NCBI GenBank assembly: GCA_050084985.1
Contig: JBITNC010000001.1
Span: 70,184,001 to 70,248,000 of the forward strand
Source: Nageia nagi
Lineage: Eukaryota > Pinophyta
Length of the DNA stretch: 64,000 nucleotides
Direction: 5' to 3'
A program made the translations under genes and the position numbers. Below the pieces are notes generated by a model. That model was not told the DNA's origin and ran no database searches. It was given only the letters and a program-made list of their open reading frames with translations. This document shows positions 23,213-33,100 of this stretch, piece by piece. Position 1 is the stretch's first letter; each line of letters begins with the position of its first letter.

Positions 23213-23940
23213 CCTATATTTTTAAGGTCCAATACTAACTTGTGAAGCATGTTTGGAGGAAGGAAAATGATAATATGGTAGGGGTAGTGTATCTTTCTTT
23301 CCATTGATTGATCAACACTTAGTAAAAATTTTATAATTATGGGTATATTTATATTACATAACAAACTAATTAAAATTTGGAGTTTAATTTATGGTGATAA
23401 GGATGCAATATTTTAGCTTAGGTGTGAAGGAATAAAATTATTATAGTTTACTTATGAAGGATTATACGTGTTATGATTTGGTTAATTAATAACTAGGTGT
23501 TTTTTACATTTTATTTACGTCTAACAATATCACTATTAAACTCACAAATTAAACTAAAAAAATTGAAAATTTCAAAAAACAAAAATTCACAAAAAACATT
23601 AAATTTTTAGTAAAACAAAAAATTAAATAAGGGCATGGTTACTAGAGCTTACCTAGACAAAGCTTGGTGAAAATGAAGGCAGTTAGGGGAAAAAATAGTA
23701 GCAAATTTTGAGATCCCAAAATGGACATCTATCGATGTTACAAGGGTTTCAAAGTCGTAGGCTATAGCCTAAAGAATGAGCTTTACGACATGTTACATGA
23801 TATTTATGTTTAAAATATCGAGATCTTGAAATTTTGAGATCTCAATTTGTTTCAGTATCTCTATCCTATATCAAGATCCCAATATATCCTAGGTTTGGGA
23901 TCTCGAAGCTATTTTAAAAATCGAGATCCTAATATATTTA
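23213..23940. other. no gene; cluster of GAGATC-containing inverted words
   Basis: AT-rich sequence. From about 23700 to 23960 words such as GAGATCTTGAAA, TTTTGAGATCTCAA, GGGATCTCGAAG and ATCGAGATCC recur in both orientations, producing several short hairpins. Function unknown. Confidence 0.4.
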
Positions 23941-23943
23941 ATA

Positions 23944-24183
23944 TCAGGATCCCCATATTTTTGACTCTAAGTATTTCACCTGCACTTCCTCTTCAAGTGG
24001 ACCCAATTTCTTGATTTCACCCTTAAAATGGAATATATTATAAATTAACAAAGTTAAATCCCCATAGATTGTTTGTAGTTTCCCAAAAAACATATCCAAC
24101 TCATCAACATCGCTAAAAGACTTTAATAAGTGGCTTGATTTTTGGGACATACACAATAACATAACCTTTTCTAATAGCGACAA
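23944..24183 (-). CDS. hypothetical ORF, 79 codons
   Basis: The minus-strand frame reads SSHLLKSFSDVDELDMFFGK, then LQTIYGDLTLLIYNIFHFKG and PLEEEVQVKYLE. Composition is protein-like, with hydrophobic and acidic clusters, but no family was recognised. It may be part of a decayed transposon ORF; no splice partners were identified. Confidence 0.25.
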   Translation of the reverse strand: MSLLEKVMLLCMSQKSSHLLKSFSDVDELDMFFGKLQTIYGDLTLLIYNIFHFKGEIKKLGPLEEEVQVKYLESKIWGS

Positions 24184-24689
24184 ATTAAAAGTTCAAATTG
24201 CAAATAAAGAAAATCAAACAATTTGAAATGATGATAGCATCAAAGATAAAAGAAAACTAACTTACTTTAAAAATATTATTAATCCAAAACTTGAACCTCT
24301 CACCTACCTATATAAAGTTACCAATCTCAAAAAGAAACTTTTTATCATAGAATTAAGTACTAATTCACATGATTTACATATTGAATCTTGTAGACGGACA
24401 ATACCTTAAACAACTTAGGATAAAAGGATTTGTAAGTATTGGAATCTAAATGACACAGAGGATGAGACTCACCTTATCTTTTTTTGCCCACTATACAAAG
24501 ACATTAGACAAACCGACAAAGGTATATGTTTTTTTTGTAAGGGTATAAAATATTTACAACGGGTTTTCCAAAAAATAGGGCCCCAAAACCTGTATATACA
24601 TGATGATATAGATGTTCTGCAGTATTACAAATGAGTCAAAAAATAATCACAAAGTTTCCTCATAGATGAACAAAAAGCTACTAGCTATC

Positions 24690-25940
24690 AACATTCTCTA
24701 TAGGATCCTAAATGCACCAACCATACACTGACTGCACTACTAAGCTCCAATCAGTTTCAAAGTTAGTCTTTCTTATTGAAACAGTCCTAGAGAAATTCCA
24801 TTTCCATATTTGTCAAACATTCCAAATTTGGGATTGGGATGGCCATAGGGACCTCTTTCTGATGAGAAGCTAGGGTCACCTTCCACTTGTCCCTATCTAA
24901 TTTTTGTTTATTGTACCATGGGTATTGAATAGCCTTCATTGATCTTCTGACTAGATGAACATTCTTCCATTCTTTACCTCTCTTGTCGATTCAACCCCAT
25001 TTAGCAAAGTGCCTCCATTTCCCTTAGACCTTGAATCTCATTTTGGGAATGAGCATCTGTAACTTGTTGAGGCTCTTAGGATCATGTCCAAAGTAGTTCT
25101 TTTAGGAATTCTAATCCTCTTGGTGATGCTGATGATCCTCACTTTCCTCCTCATTCATATGGCTTTGGTTTCCCATAGGGGAATTTGCATTCATATATCC
25201 AGACTTAGAGGGAAACAATGCCAATCTTCTAATTCTTCTAAAGGAGCCCAAAGATCTTTTGACTCCTCCTCTTCTGGTAGATTTGGTGGTTCCTCAAGGG
25301 GATTCTCCTCCATACCCGTAGCATCTAGTGTTGTCATCACTTCTCCTTTCTTCTCTTCCTTAGCCTCCACCTTAATTACTTCCATACCTTCATCCTTATC
25401 TTCATAATCATCAGAGCAATCCACCAATTTAATCCTCCCTTCAGTGCTAACTTCCCTCTTTCTATCACCTGAGATAAAATCCTTCGAATTTGAAGAGACC
25501 ATGATAATCAGAGGGCTAATAGGCTCCTTGGTTGGGAAGGACTACTAGGGGAGCCACTACTAGAGAACTCTATGGGGGTTGGGTCTTACAGAAGGGGTTT
25601 AAGCATCTATTGAAATAGGGGCCTCACCCTCCTTATCCCTAGGCGCTCAAAATCTACCAAGATTTTGATTAATCCTTGGTGCACTGGCATTTCCCTCCTA
25701 TTCTTTCTAATGTATGCATCTAGAGAGTGATACATGAAAAAGGAAAGATTGATCCTATATGTTTCCTTAAAATGATTTAACAAAACAAAGTGCACCCCAA
25801 AAAGTTTAGTGTATCTACCTTCCATGGTGAATAGCTTCGTAATAAATTTCACCACCTCATCCCATGGATACCGAATAGAAGTAATTGGGTAGGCAGATTT
25901 CCTTATCTCCAGGAGAGGGACCCCTTGCTCGTAGAACATC
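24690..25940 (-). pseudogene. decayed gag-like or unknown coding region
   Basis: Two good minus-strand blocks. 25939-25607 contains RYPWDEVVKFITKLFTMEGR, then YTKLFGVHFVLLNHF and MYHSLDAYIRKNRREMPVHQ. 25502-25191 is an acidic, Glu/Lys-rich stretch with SDDYEDKDEGMEVIKVEAKE and PLEEPPNLPEEEESKD. A third frame (25190-24690) carries a basic segment in broken reading. The order of globular block, acidic linker and basic tail resembles gag-like ORFs of large plant LTR elements, but no signature domain was seen. Plus-strand ORFs here, including 25965-26441, look like antisense shadows. Confidence 0.4.
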
Positions 25941-26497
25941 TATACTTAAGAAATCGAAGTCCTCATGTCTCTGCTATACCTACATCTTGAATTGGCCATT
26001 CTCGTAGCTGCCTCAATCAATTCGGGGTTGATTGAGAAGTGTCACCCATCCACCAAGACTCTTCCTCCATCTCATGAATCTACTACCTACCTTGACCAAC
26101 TGGGGTTGTGGCCATCCAAGGTGTCCACAAATTTGTATATACCTCCATTGCATAAGATTCTCCACACCTCTTGGTCCCTCCTGAATTCTTCTCTCGTAGA
26201 TGGTTCTAGATGCTTCTATCCCATCATCGTTTCTGCATGCAAATTGAATGTAGATTGGCTATGGGCACTTTGTTATAATAGGAAAAATGCAGGTTGCCTA
26301 CCTAGACGCCATATTTGGACCCTCCACATGTCTTATTATCAGCAGCCAGTCTTCTTTCGATCTATGGCATTTGTACAGGGAGATGGCATGTCACTTCCAC
26401 ACATGCTTTCCTCCAAGATTACCTTCTTTCATTCATGTTGATCATGTCAGAGTTGCACTTCCCCACCCTCCCTATCTATCCGACAGAGTTATATAGA

Positions 26498-26761
26498 ACT
26501 TCAAGTTGATCCACAAATTTTTAAACCAAGATAACCGAAAAAAAGCTCGATAATTGTATCATTCAATGTAATTATGTGAGAAACAATCATTCAAATACTT
26601 AATTAATATATTTTTACTTCTGGACAAACTTTGATAGGTTCTAAAATATATTATTTAAAAGGACATTAAAAGACTTATCTTAATTAAGTTGTATAATAAA
26701 ATCATCGAGCTTGTTTTAGTTATCATAGTTTAAGAATTTGTGGATCAAGTTGAAGTTTGTA
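26498..26761. repeat. foldback (MITE-like) element with arms of about 55 bp
   Basis: Left arm (about 26498-26552) has ACTTCAAGTTGATCCACAAA, then TTTTTAAACC and AAGCTCGAT. The right arm (about 26704-26760) is its reverse complement with few mismatches (ATCGAGCTTG, then TTTGTGGATCAAGTTGAAGT). The 150-bp centre is AT-rich and non-coding. No clear target duplication. Confidence 0.7.
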
Positions 26762-26985
26762 GGTATTTCTAATACCTTTGTATAATGGGTAAAAAAAAAA
26801 GAGAAAGTGCTCATCCTCTACAACATTTTGATAACAATAATTTCAAATTGTTTTATCCTAAGGTGTTTTAGGTGTTGTCCATCTACCAATGTCATTATGT
26901 AAATCATGTGAATTAGTTAATTTTGTTATTGCAAGCTTCTTTATTAGACTAGTAATCTTATGTAGGTAGGAGGGAGGTTCCAGTT

Positions 26986-28600
26986 TCAAATAAAAATAAG
27001 TTTCCTTTTATCTTTGATGTTATCATAATTCCAAATAAAATTATTTATTTTATTAACAATTTGAACTTCTAATTTATTGATATCAAAAGGGGTTATGTTA
27101 TTATGTATATCCGAAAAATCAAGCCACTTACAAAATTCTTTTAGCCAACCTCTTTTATGATGTTGATGAGTTGTACAAGTTTGTTGGGTAATTACACGCA
27201 ATCCATAGGGATATAACTTTGTAAGTTTATAATTATATAATATATATTGTTTTAAAAGCTTCACTTTCAATAAGGAGTAAATCAACTTCCGTGAGAAGGA
27301 TAGGCTAAGGTAATTTGGAATTATAAAAGATAAATTATTTTTAAATTTGCTCAATTTTATTCCATATTTATCAAGATATGCTTCCACGTCATACTTCACA
27401 ACCATAAAGTATTATTAGAGTTACAAGGCAGAAAAAAAAAGAGTTCTTTTTATCCTAATTCTAAAGTTCTATATTTTTACATTTATCTTGCAACCCATAA
27501 AAGGTTTTTACATTTATCTTGCAACCCATAAAAGGTTTTCCAACCAATAGAGATTCTTTTTTCAACATTTAAATTCTAGTTTAGTTTATGATTTATGTTA
27601 ATACCCTAGTATTTATAAGATAGAACCATCTTGAAGTGTTGGTTATAAAAGAGGACCATATGGTGATCCAGTTTTTTTAGATTTAATTATTGTATTTTTT
27701 ATTTTATCTACATTAACTATTAAACCAAAAATATTACAAAATGCTTGAAGTATATTTAATTATTTTACAAGATCATCATAATGTTTAGCTAATAAGACAA
27801 TACCATCCACATAAATAAGAACAATAACAAAGTTATGAAAGTTGATGTCTATACAACCAACTTCTTCAAAATAATTTTCTAGTTGATCTATGTCAATACC
27901 AAAAAGAGTTGGGGATAGAGGGTAACCTTGTTTAACTCCAATATTGCAACTAATTTTCTCACACTACCCTTGATTAGTTTTGAGTTACGCTATAACTTGT
28001 TTATAAAGCCTATAAACAACAAATCTTAATTTAGAAGGTAAATTTAATTTAGCCCTACACTCTAAAAGTTGGTCCCTAGGAACAGTATCAAAGTTTTTTT
28101 TTTTTTAATCTACAAAGTAAACAAATAAGTCTTCTTTATCATTTTGATAATTTTTAACAATAATTCAAAAAGTGAGGATGTGATCAATTGTTAAATGTTT
28201 GTTTCTAAAACCAATTTGACCTTTAGCTTTTAAATTATTATTATCAAACCAATTGTTAATTTTATTTTCTATAATAAATTTGGCAAGTAAAAGATTTCTC
28301 ATAATAGTTCTATAATTCAATAGGTTGTTTGTGTCTCTAGTTTTGTAAATAGAAACAATAGAATATATAGTTCATCGCTTTGGGAAGCCTTACATAATAT
28401 ATGCATTGAACAGGGTTTGTACACGATGAGTCGTCAAGCTACCAATTTTTAGAAATTTTGTTTGATGTCCTTTTATACCTTTGGCCTTATCTTTTGATAA
28501 TCTTTTAATTCCATCTTTAGTGTCCTTTAAAAAGAAAACATTATTTTGGATGAAAGGAGAAGCCAAATCTTGCAAGGAGTTCTCCATATTTAATAAGGAT
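26986..28600 (-). mobile_element. LINE-type non-LTR retrotransposon, reverse-transcriptase region, decayed
   Basis: Read from 28600 downward: a linker (LSKDKAKGIKGHQTKFLKIG), then IGFRNKHLTIDHILTF, then a fingers/palm block around 28080, then GVKQGYPLSPTLFG (about 27900-27940). The catalytic box near 27800 reads IYVDGIVLLA, so the second Asp of the YxDD box is lost. The C-terminal segment 27405-26986 includes KRGWLKEFCKWLDF and IKDKRKLIFI, resembling the tail of plant LINE ORF2. Stops and frameshifts are frequent. No endonuclease lies upstream, which fits 5' truncation. A 31-bp tandem duplication occurs at 27474-27535. Confidence 0.8.
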
Positions 28601-28691
28601 ATATCAAAAAAATTAGATAATAGTTCTAATTATTTAAATCAATTTAAAGTTCAATTATCATTTTTCTAAGTAAAATTATTTTCCAAAACGT

Positions 28692-29270
28692 AGAATGGGA
28701 GACAATGAGGATGCTGGGGAGGAGCTGGATAAATATTTTCAGAATGGGAGACAAGGGGGATGCTGGGGAGGAGCTGGATAAATATGGAGCTACGTTCGGG
28801 ATTGCGAGCAGAGGAGACAAGCAAATATTCATGAACGGAGATGCGATAACAGAGAATGGTTCAGATCGGAATGTTATGGATGGTAAGCAAAGGAAAGATA
28901 GTGGCCCCAGAGAACTGGTGGAAGAGGCCGCTCCTACAAAGAGCAAAGTGGTCGGAAAACCCGATGGGCTGCACACGGAGCGTTTTAGAAGGACTGAAAA
29001 TGTACTGTGGAAGATGCATTCCGGTAATGGATGGATTCAGAGGAGAGATAAGCTTTAGAGCTGTCAATCTTGGTGTCTCCATGAGATCTGGCTGCAATTT
29101 GTTATGTTTCTTGATTGCTGTTTCAAAGTGTAGAGTTTCGACCAACGACTGGCTTCTCTCACATATTGGCGGGAAATGGATTCAAAACCAGATGTCATAT
29201 CACGGTCCATTTTGTCTGTTTCAAATTGCTGAAATGGGCGAATTCATTATGCTACAAATGGGTGATTAAA
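28692..29270 (+). pseudogene. GC-richer gene fragment with 49-bp tandem duplication, unknown product
   Basis: Base composition rises clearly above the surroundings. A 49-bp block starting AGAATGGGAGACAA is repeated exactly in tandem (28692-28740 and 28741-28789, few differences). Since 49 is not a multiple of three, it shifts frame. Frames at 28705-29058 (GDAGEELDKYGATFGIASRG, acid-rich) and 28856-29269 (contains WLLSHIGGKWIQNQMSYHG) overlap, and neither is recognised. It could be a captured host exon or part of an unknown element next to the truncated LINE. Confidence 0.35.
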
Positions 29271-29472
29271 TACGAACCAGGAGTAAATGTTTGATTTTTT
29301 TGTGTTAATAATGAACCAATTATATCCCATCAATGGCGTGAATCGTGCTGCGGGCGGGAAGTTTTTGTTCAAAATATGAACCACTGATGCGATCTAAAGG
29401 TTGACGTTTTTTTTGTTTAAATTGGTTGTATTCGGTCAATAGATGATTGACATTATGCAGCAAAAAAAGTAC

Positions 29473-29600
29473 ACTAGCTTAGATATCTTAAAGACACATA
29501 TCTAGAAATATTGAAAGGTATCAATATTGACTCTCTCTTTTTTTTGGATTGATACCTCTCAGCATATTTAGATATATATCTTTAAGATGTCTAAACTAGT
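29473..29600. mobile_element. MITE-like foldback element, copy A (128 bp)
   Basis: Inverted arms of about 53 bp: left ACTAGCTTAGATATCTTAAA...AGGTATCAAT (29473-29527); right ATTGATACCTCTCAGCAT...CTTTAAGATGTCTAAACTAGT (29554-29600). A related copy lies at 37189-37338. Non-coding. Flanking target duplication not evident. Confidence 0.75.
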
Positions 29601-30074
29601 TTATTTCTCAATCTCATCTGCTTGTAATTACCATATATATTATGACATCTATTTAAATGTAATGCAGCTCCCATTCATTTTCCAAACTGAGGGGTTAATA
29701 ACAGGACAACAAAGGCAAGAATGTATTTAAAAAACATGTCTTATGAAGCTTTTTTACTGCCTAGATAGATATATAGTGTATTGGATGTGAAAAACTAACA
29801 GCATCCTTTTATTGATATGACCAAAGACAGTAGAATCCAGCACAGATTTAGGATGGATCCTATGTAAAGTTTAAAAAGTACTATAAAAAGATTGATGCAA
29901 CCCACAGTGGTGGAACGTGAATGCTTTGAACAAAGTAAGTATATAGGACAAAATTACAAGAGAGCAAGAATTCAATCAATTCATGGCTTGCACATATGAT
30001 ACAAATATAAGAATAGGGCACTTAATAAGAAATTACAGACGAGGAATTTCAAATAGTCATATCGCACATGCTAC
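29601..30074. other. 3' flank of the S1-domain gene, no other gene seen
   Basis: Presumptive minus-strand 3' UTR and flank. No clear AATAAA signal on the minus strand and no coding similarity. Confidence 0.4.
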
Positions 30075-30164
30075 CTATTGAACTATTTCTAGTGCTACTT
30101 GAGACGTGCATAAACCAATGGCAGACTTAATCCCATCTCTGTCAAGTGATGCCTTAACAACAAT
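30075..30164 (-). CDS. S1-domain gene, terminal exon g
   Basis: 29 codons plus TAG: IVVKASLDRDGIKSAIGLCT then SQVALEIVQ and stop at 30077-30075. Acceptor after TTTTGTACAG. Confidence 0.85.
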   Translation of the reverse strand: MVVKASLDRDGIKSAIGLCTSQVALEIVQ

Positions 30165-33100
30165 CTGTACAAAATTGTGCATATCAGAGTTTCATCTTAT
30201 GAAAGTAATCAACTGGAAATGATTCTAATGAATCTGACAAACGTTTACCTCTTGTACTTTATTTCCGGATCTAGCAAAGATCTTGTACTGGTCTCCATAC
30301 GAATCAGACAAATAAACCTGAAAATTAATGTGCAAGTGACACTAAGTACTGGTCAATTTTAGTATTTTACATCGGCCTTTGAAAACAGCATCAAATAACT
30401 AGTGTCCATGTCCCACACAAATTCAGAATTGGTATTATGTCATTATATCACAGGTCATAGAAATGGCTACTGTCCTGAAAGTTCATTGACAACTTGTTAT
30501 GAATACCTAATCAAGGCGCACAGAAAATCTTATAATTGTTCCATCTTTCTTTATAAGGTAATTTATATGAATGGCACATGTTCAGAAGAAGATGATGTTT
30601 TTTGCAATATGTATTATGAACTTAATTGTGCCGCTACATTGAATAGAAATAACTCTTTACTTTCCTCTTACATTTATTTCTTCATATTATCATTGCATTA
30701 TAATGTTGTTTTACTGATGCAAAATTTACATGTAACAGTTTTACTCTGTGAACTGTTTTTTTTTTTTTCTTTATGTTTTTACAAAACCTGCATTACATGA
30801 TAAAACTGTCACAATTGACAGTTTTATCATGTAATGCACCAGTAAAACAACATTATAATGCAATGATAATATGTAACAGTTTTATCATGTAATGAAGTGT
30901 TTTTTTTTCTTATTGTTTTTACAAAACCTGCATTACATGATAAAACTGTTACATATATTGTAATGCTCTTGACAGTTTTATCATGAAATGTCATGAACGA
31001 AATGCAAGGAAAGAAGAACCTGAAATTTGCCACCAATTGTGTCTCCATGTCTTTCTGTATTCAAGTGAAATGTGATTCGGCTAAGTGAGCTAAATCTTGC
31101 CTCTTGCCTGAATACTTTATAAGTTGTCAAAAAAGTTATGTAGATCCATCTTTGAAGCTTAAAGATAGAATCATCAGCCCAAAAAACATTTAGAAAGTTC
31201 TTCCCACCAAGATGTGTGATTATTGGATTTGACTATCAATTTTGAGCTTCCTCAAGTAGGTAACTGACAGCATCTACAACTATTACATAAAGACATGGAG
31301 CCAGTAAGAAGCCTTTTTGGATTGGTATGTGGAGGTGTACAGAATCACATATAGTATCATTTACAAAAACTCTATCAAATGCATCAGAAAAGAATGTATA
31401 GACAGCGTTATGAAAATACTGCCCAAAAACAAGAAAATCCAACATGTATAGAATACAATCGAATCTATCATATGTCATATCAAAGTCAACCTATAGGAAG
31501 AGTTTTTTTGGACAAACTCAATAGCCTAATCAACAACTTCCCAACCTGTAATAAGATTGTAAAAATAAATATTCCTTCTATGAATCCTATAAGAGGAAAC
31601 ATAACTGGAAAAAAAAATAAAACTAATCAATTGGTACTTTAAGTGCTCCTATTAACCTGTTTGTGGTATGGTATACATAATGACTTGTTCTTAACAAACA
31701 TTCCATCCAACCACCACTTTCATTCTTCTAGCAAGATTTTATCAAGGATTCTATAGGAAACATTTAAAAAAGTAAGTACCATCCATTCTCTTTTGGGGCC
31801 TTAGGAACTGAATTTGATAATAATTGCATTAATTTGTTCACAATGATCCCCTTGCTAATTGATTCTTGACACATTTTAGCATATTTATACCAATATCAAG
31901 CCACACTCTCTTGTAAAATTCCACTAGAAGTCCATCTATACCTAGTGTTTTACTACCTTTAATTTCTTTAAAGCAACCTCAAGTTCCTCAAACTCAATGT
32001 TTCTAGATAAAATAAGTAGTTGAAGGCTTCTATCTTTTAAGGAACAACTTTCCTGATAAGCTCTCGTGAAGCACTTTGAAGGGAATCACAACCATCAAGG
32101 GCAAAAAATGTTCCAAAAATGTGATTGTAATACGTTTTTTCTTTCTAGCTCATATTCTATAAGGTTTCAATTAGCACAAATACTTAAAATTGTCTCTTGC
32201 TTTGAGTAATGGAAATAAAAGTTTCAAATTGGCATCCTCCTTTGCCATCCAAGTCAATTGGCCTCTTATTTAGATGGCTCCTCTAGCTCTAAACTGCTAA
32301 AAATTTCCTGATTGATTTTTGTAGTCAATAGCTGCCTTATGCCTATCTTTGTTATATGGATCAACCTCTATGCCATGACCTTGCTCAAGTTACCTCATTC
32401 TGAACTAAGGAAAGCAATTGATTTGGGATGTTGTTGAGGAAAGAAAGTGAATCTACTAGAGTTAAGGAAGCAAGAAATCTTGAAGATTATGTGACTCTCC
32501 CATTTGCAGAAGATATCGCCCATAGGTTGTGATAGAATTATCTCCATTAGTTGAAGCTTGAAGCAAACTCAAATCCTCAAATCCGGACTAATAAAGGCAG
32601 ATTTTGTTCTTTGTAAGATCTTGAACAAGCACTTGGAGGACTCCAATATGAGCATTGAAGTTGCCTAGGAGGATAACCTCACCCATAGTGGAGAAATAGG
32701 AGATCTCTTGGTAAAGGTTGAGAAATGGGTTATCATCGATATGTACATTGAAGGAAGAAGAAACAGAAGGGAAGTAGCACATTGCAATGTAGACCTCATG
32801 AAAGGGGGTCCCTCTACAAACCCGCAACCATATATTCTTGGAATGCACATCTGAAGCTAAGAAGGATACATTGGGCCATAGGTTGTACCGAAAGAGGCAA
32901 ATGACTCCACTAGATCCTTAAACACTACCTCATCTACAAGTCCCATGTCTACAAGTTGAGAACCACAATAACAAGGGGGAGGGCCCACTCAGGGTTTTCA
33001 TTCGTCTTAGTGAGAGAATTGATATCTCGTGAAGCTATAACATCTCAGAAGGTTCCAAGAGGAGACCATAGAGAACTATTACAACTCCAACAAGCGATAA

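Noticed and set aside
25965-26441. 158-codon plus-strand ORF
   Set aside because: No protein family, Leu/Ser/Pro-rich antisense composition, and it lies opposite a minus-strand coding relic.
30402-30800. 132-codon plus-strand ORF
   Set aside because: It runs through intron sequence and into the palindrome cluster, with a poly-Phe end from T runs; no recognisable domain.
31020-31090. Possible minus-strand exon reading ITFHLNTERHGDTIGGKFQ before a GTTCTT donor
   Set aside because: It looks exon-like, but exon e (ending PSFQ) joins exon f in phase 0 and the combined sequence matches the family's continuous C-terminus. Adding this block would interrupt it, and the acceptor is weak.
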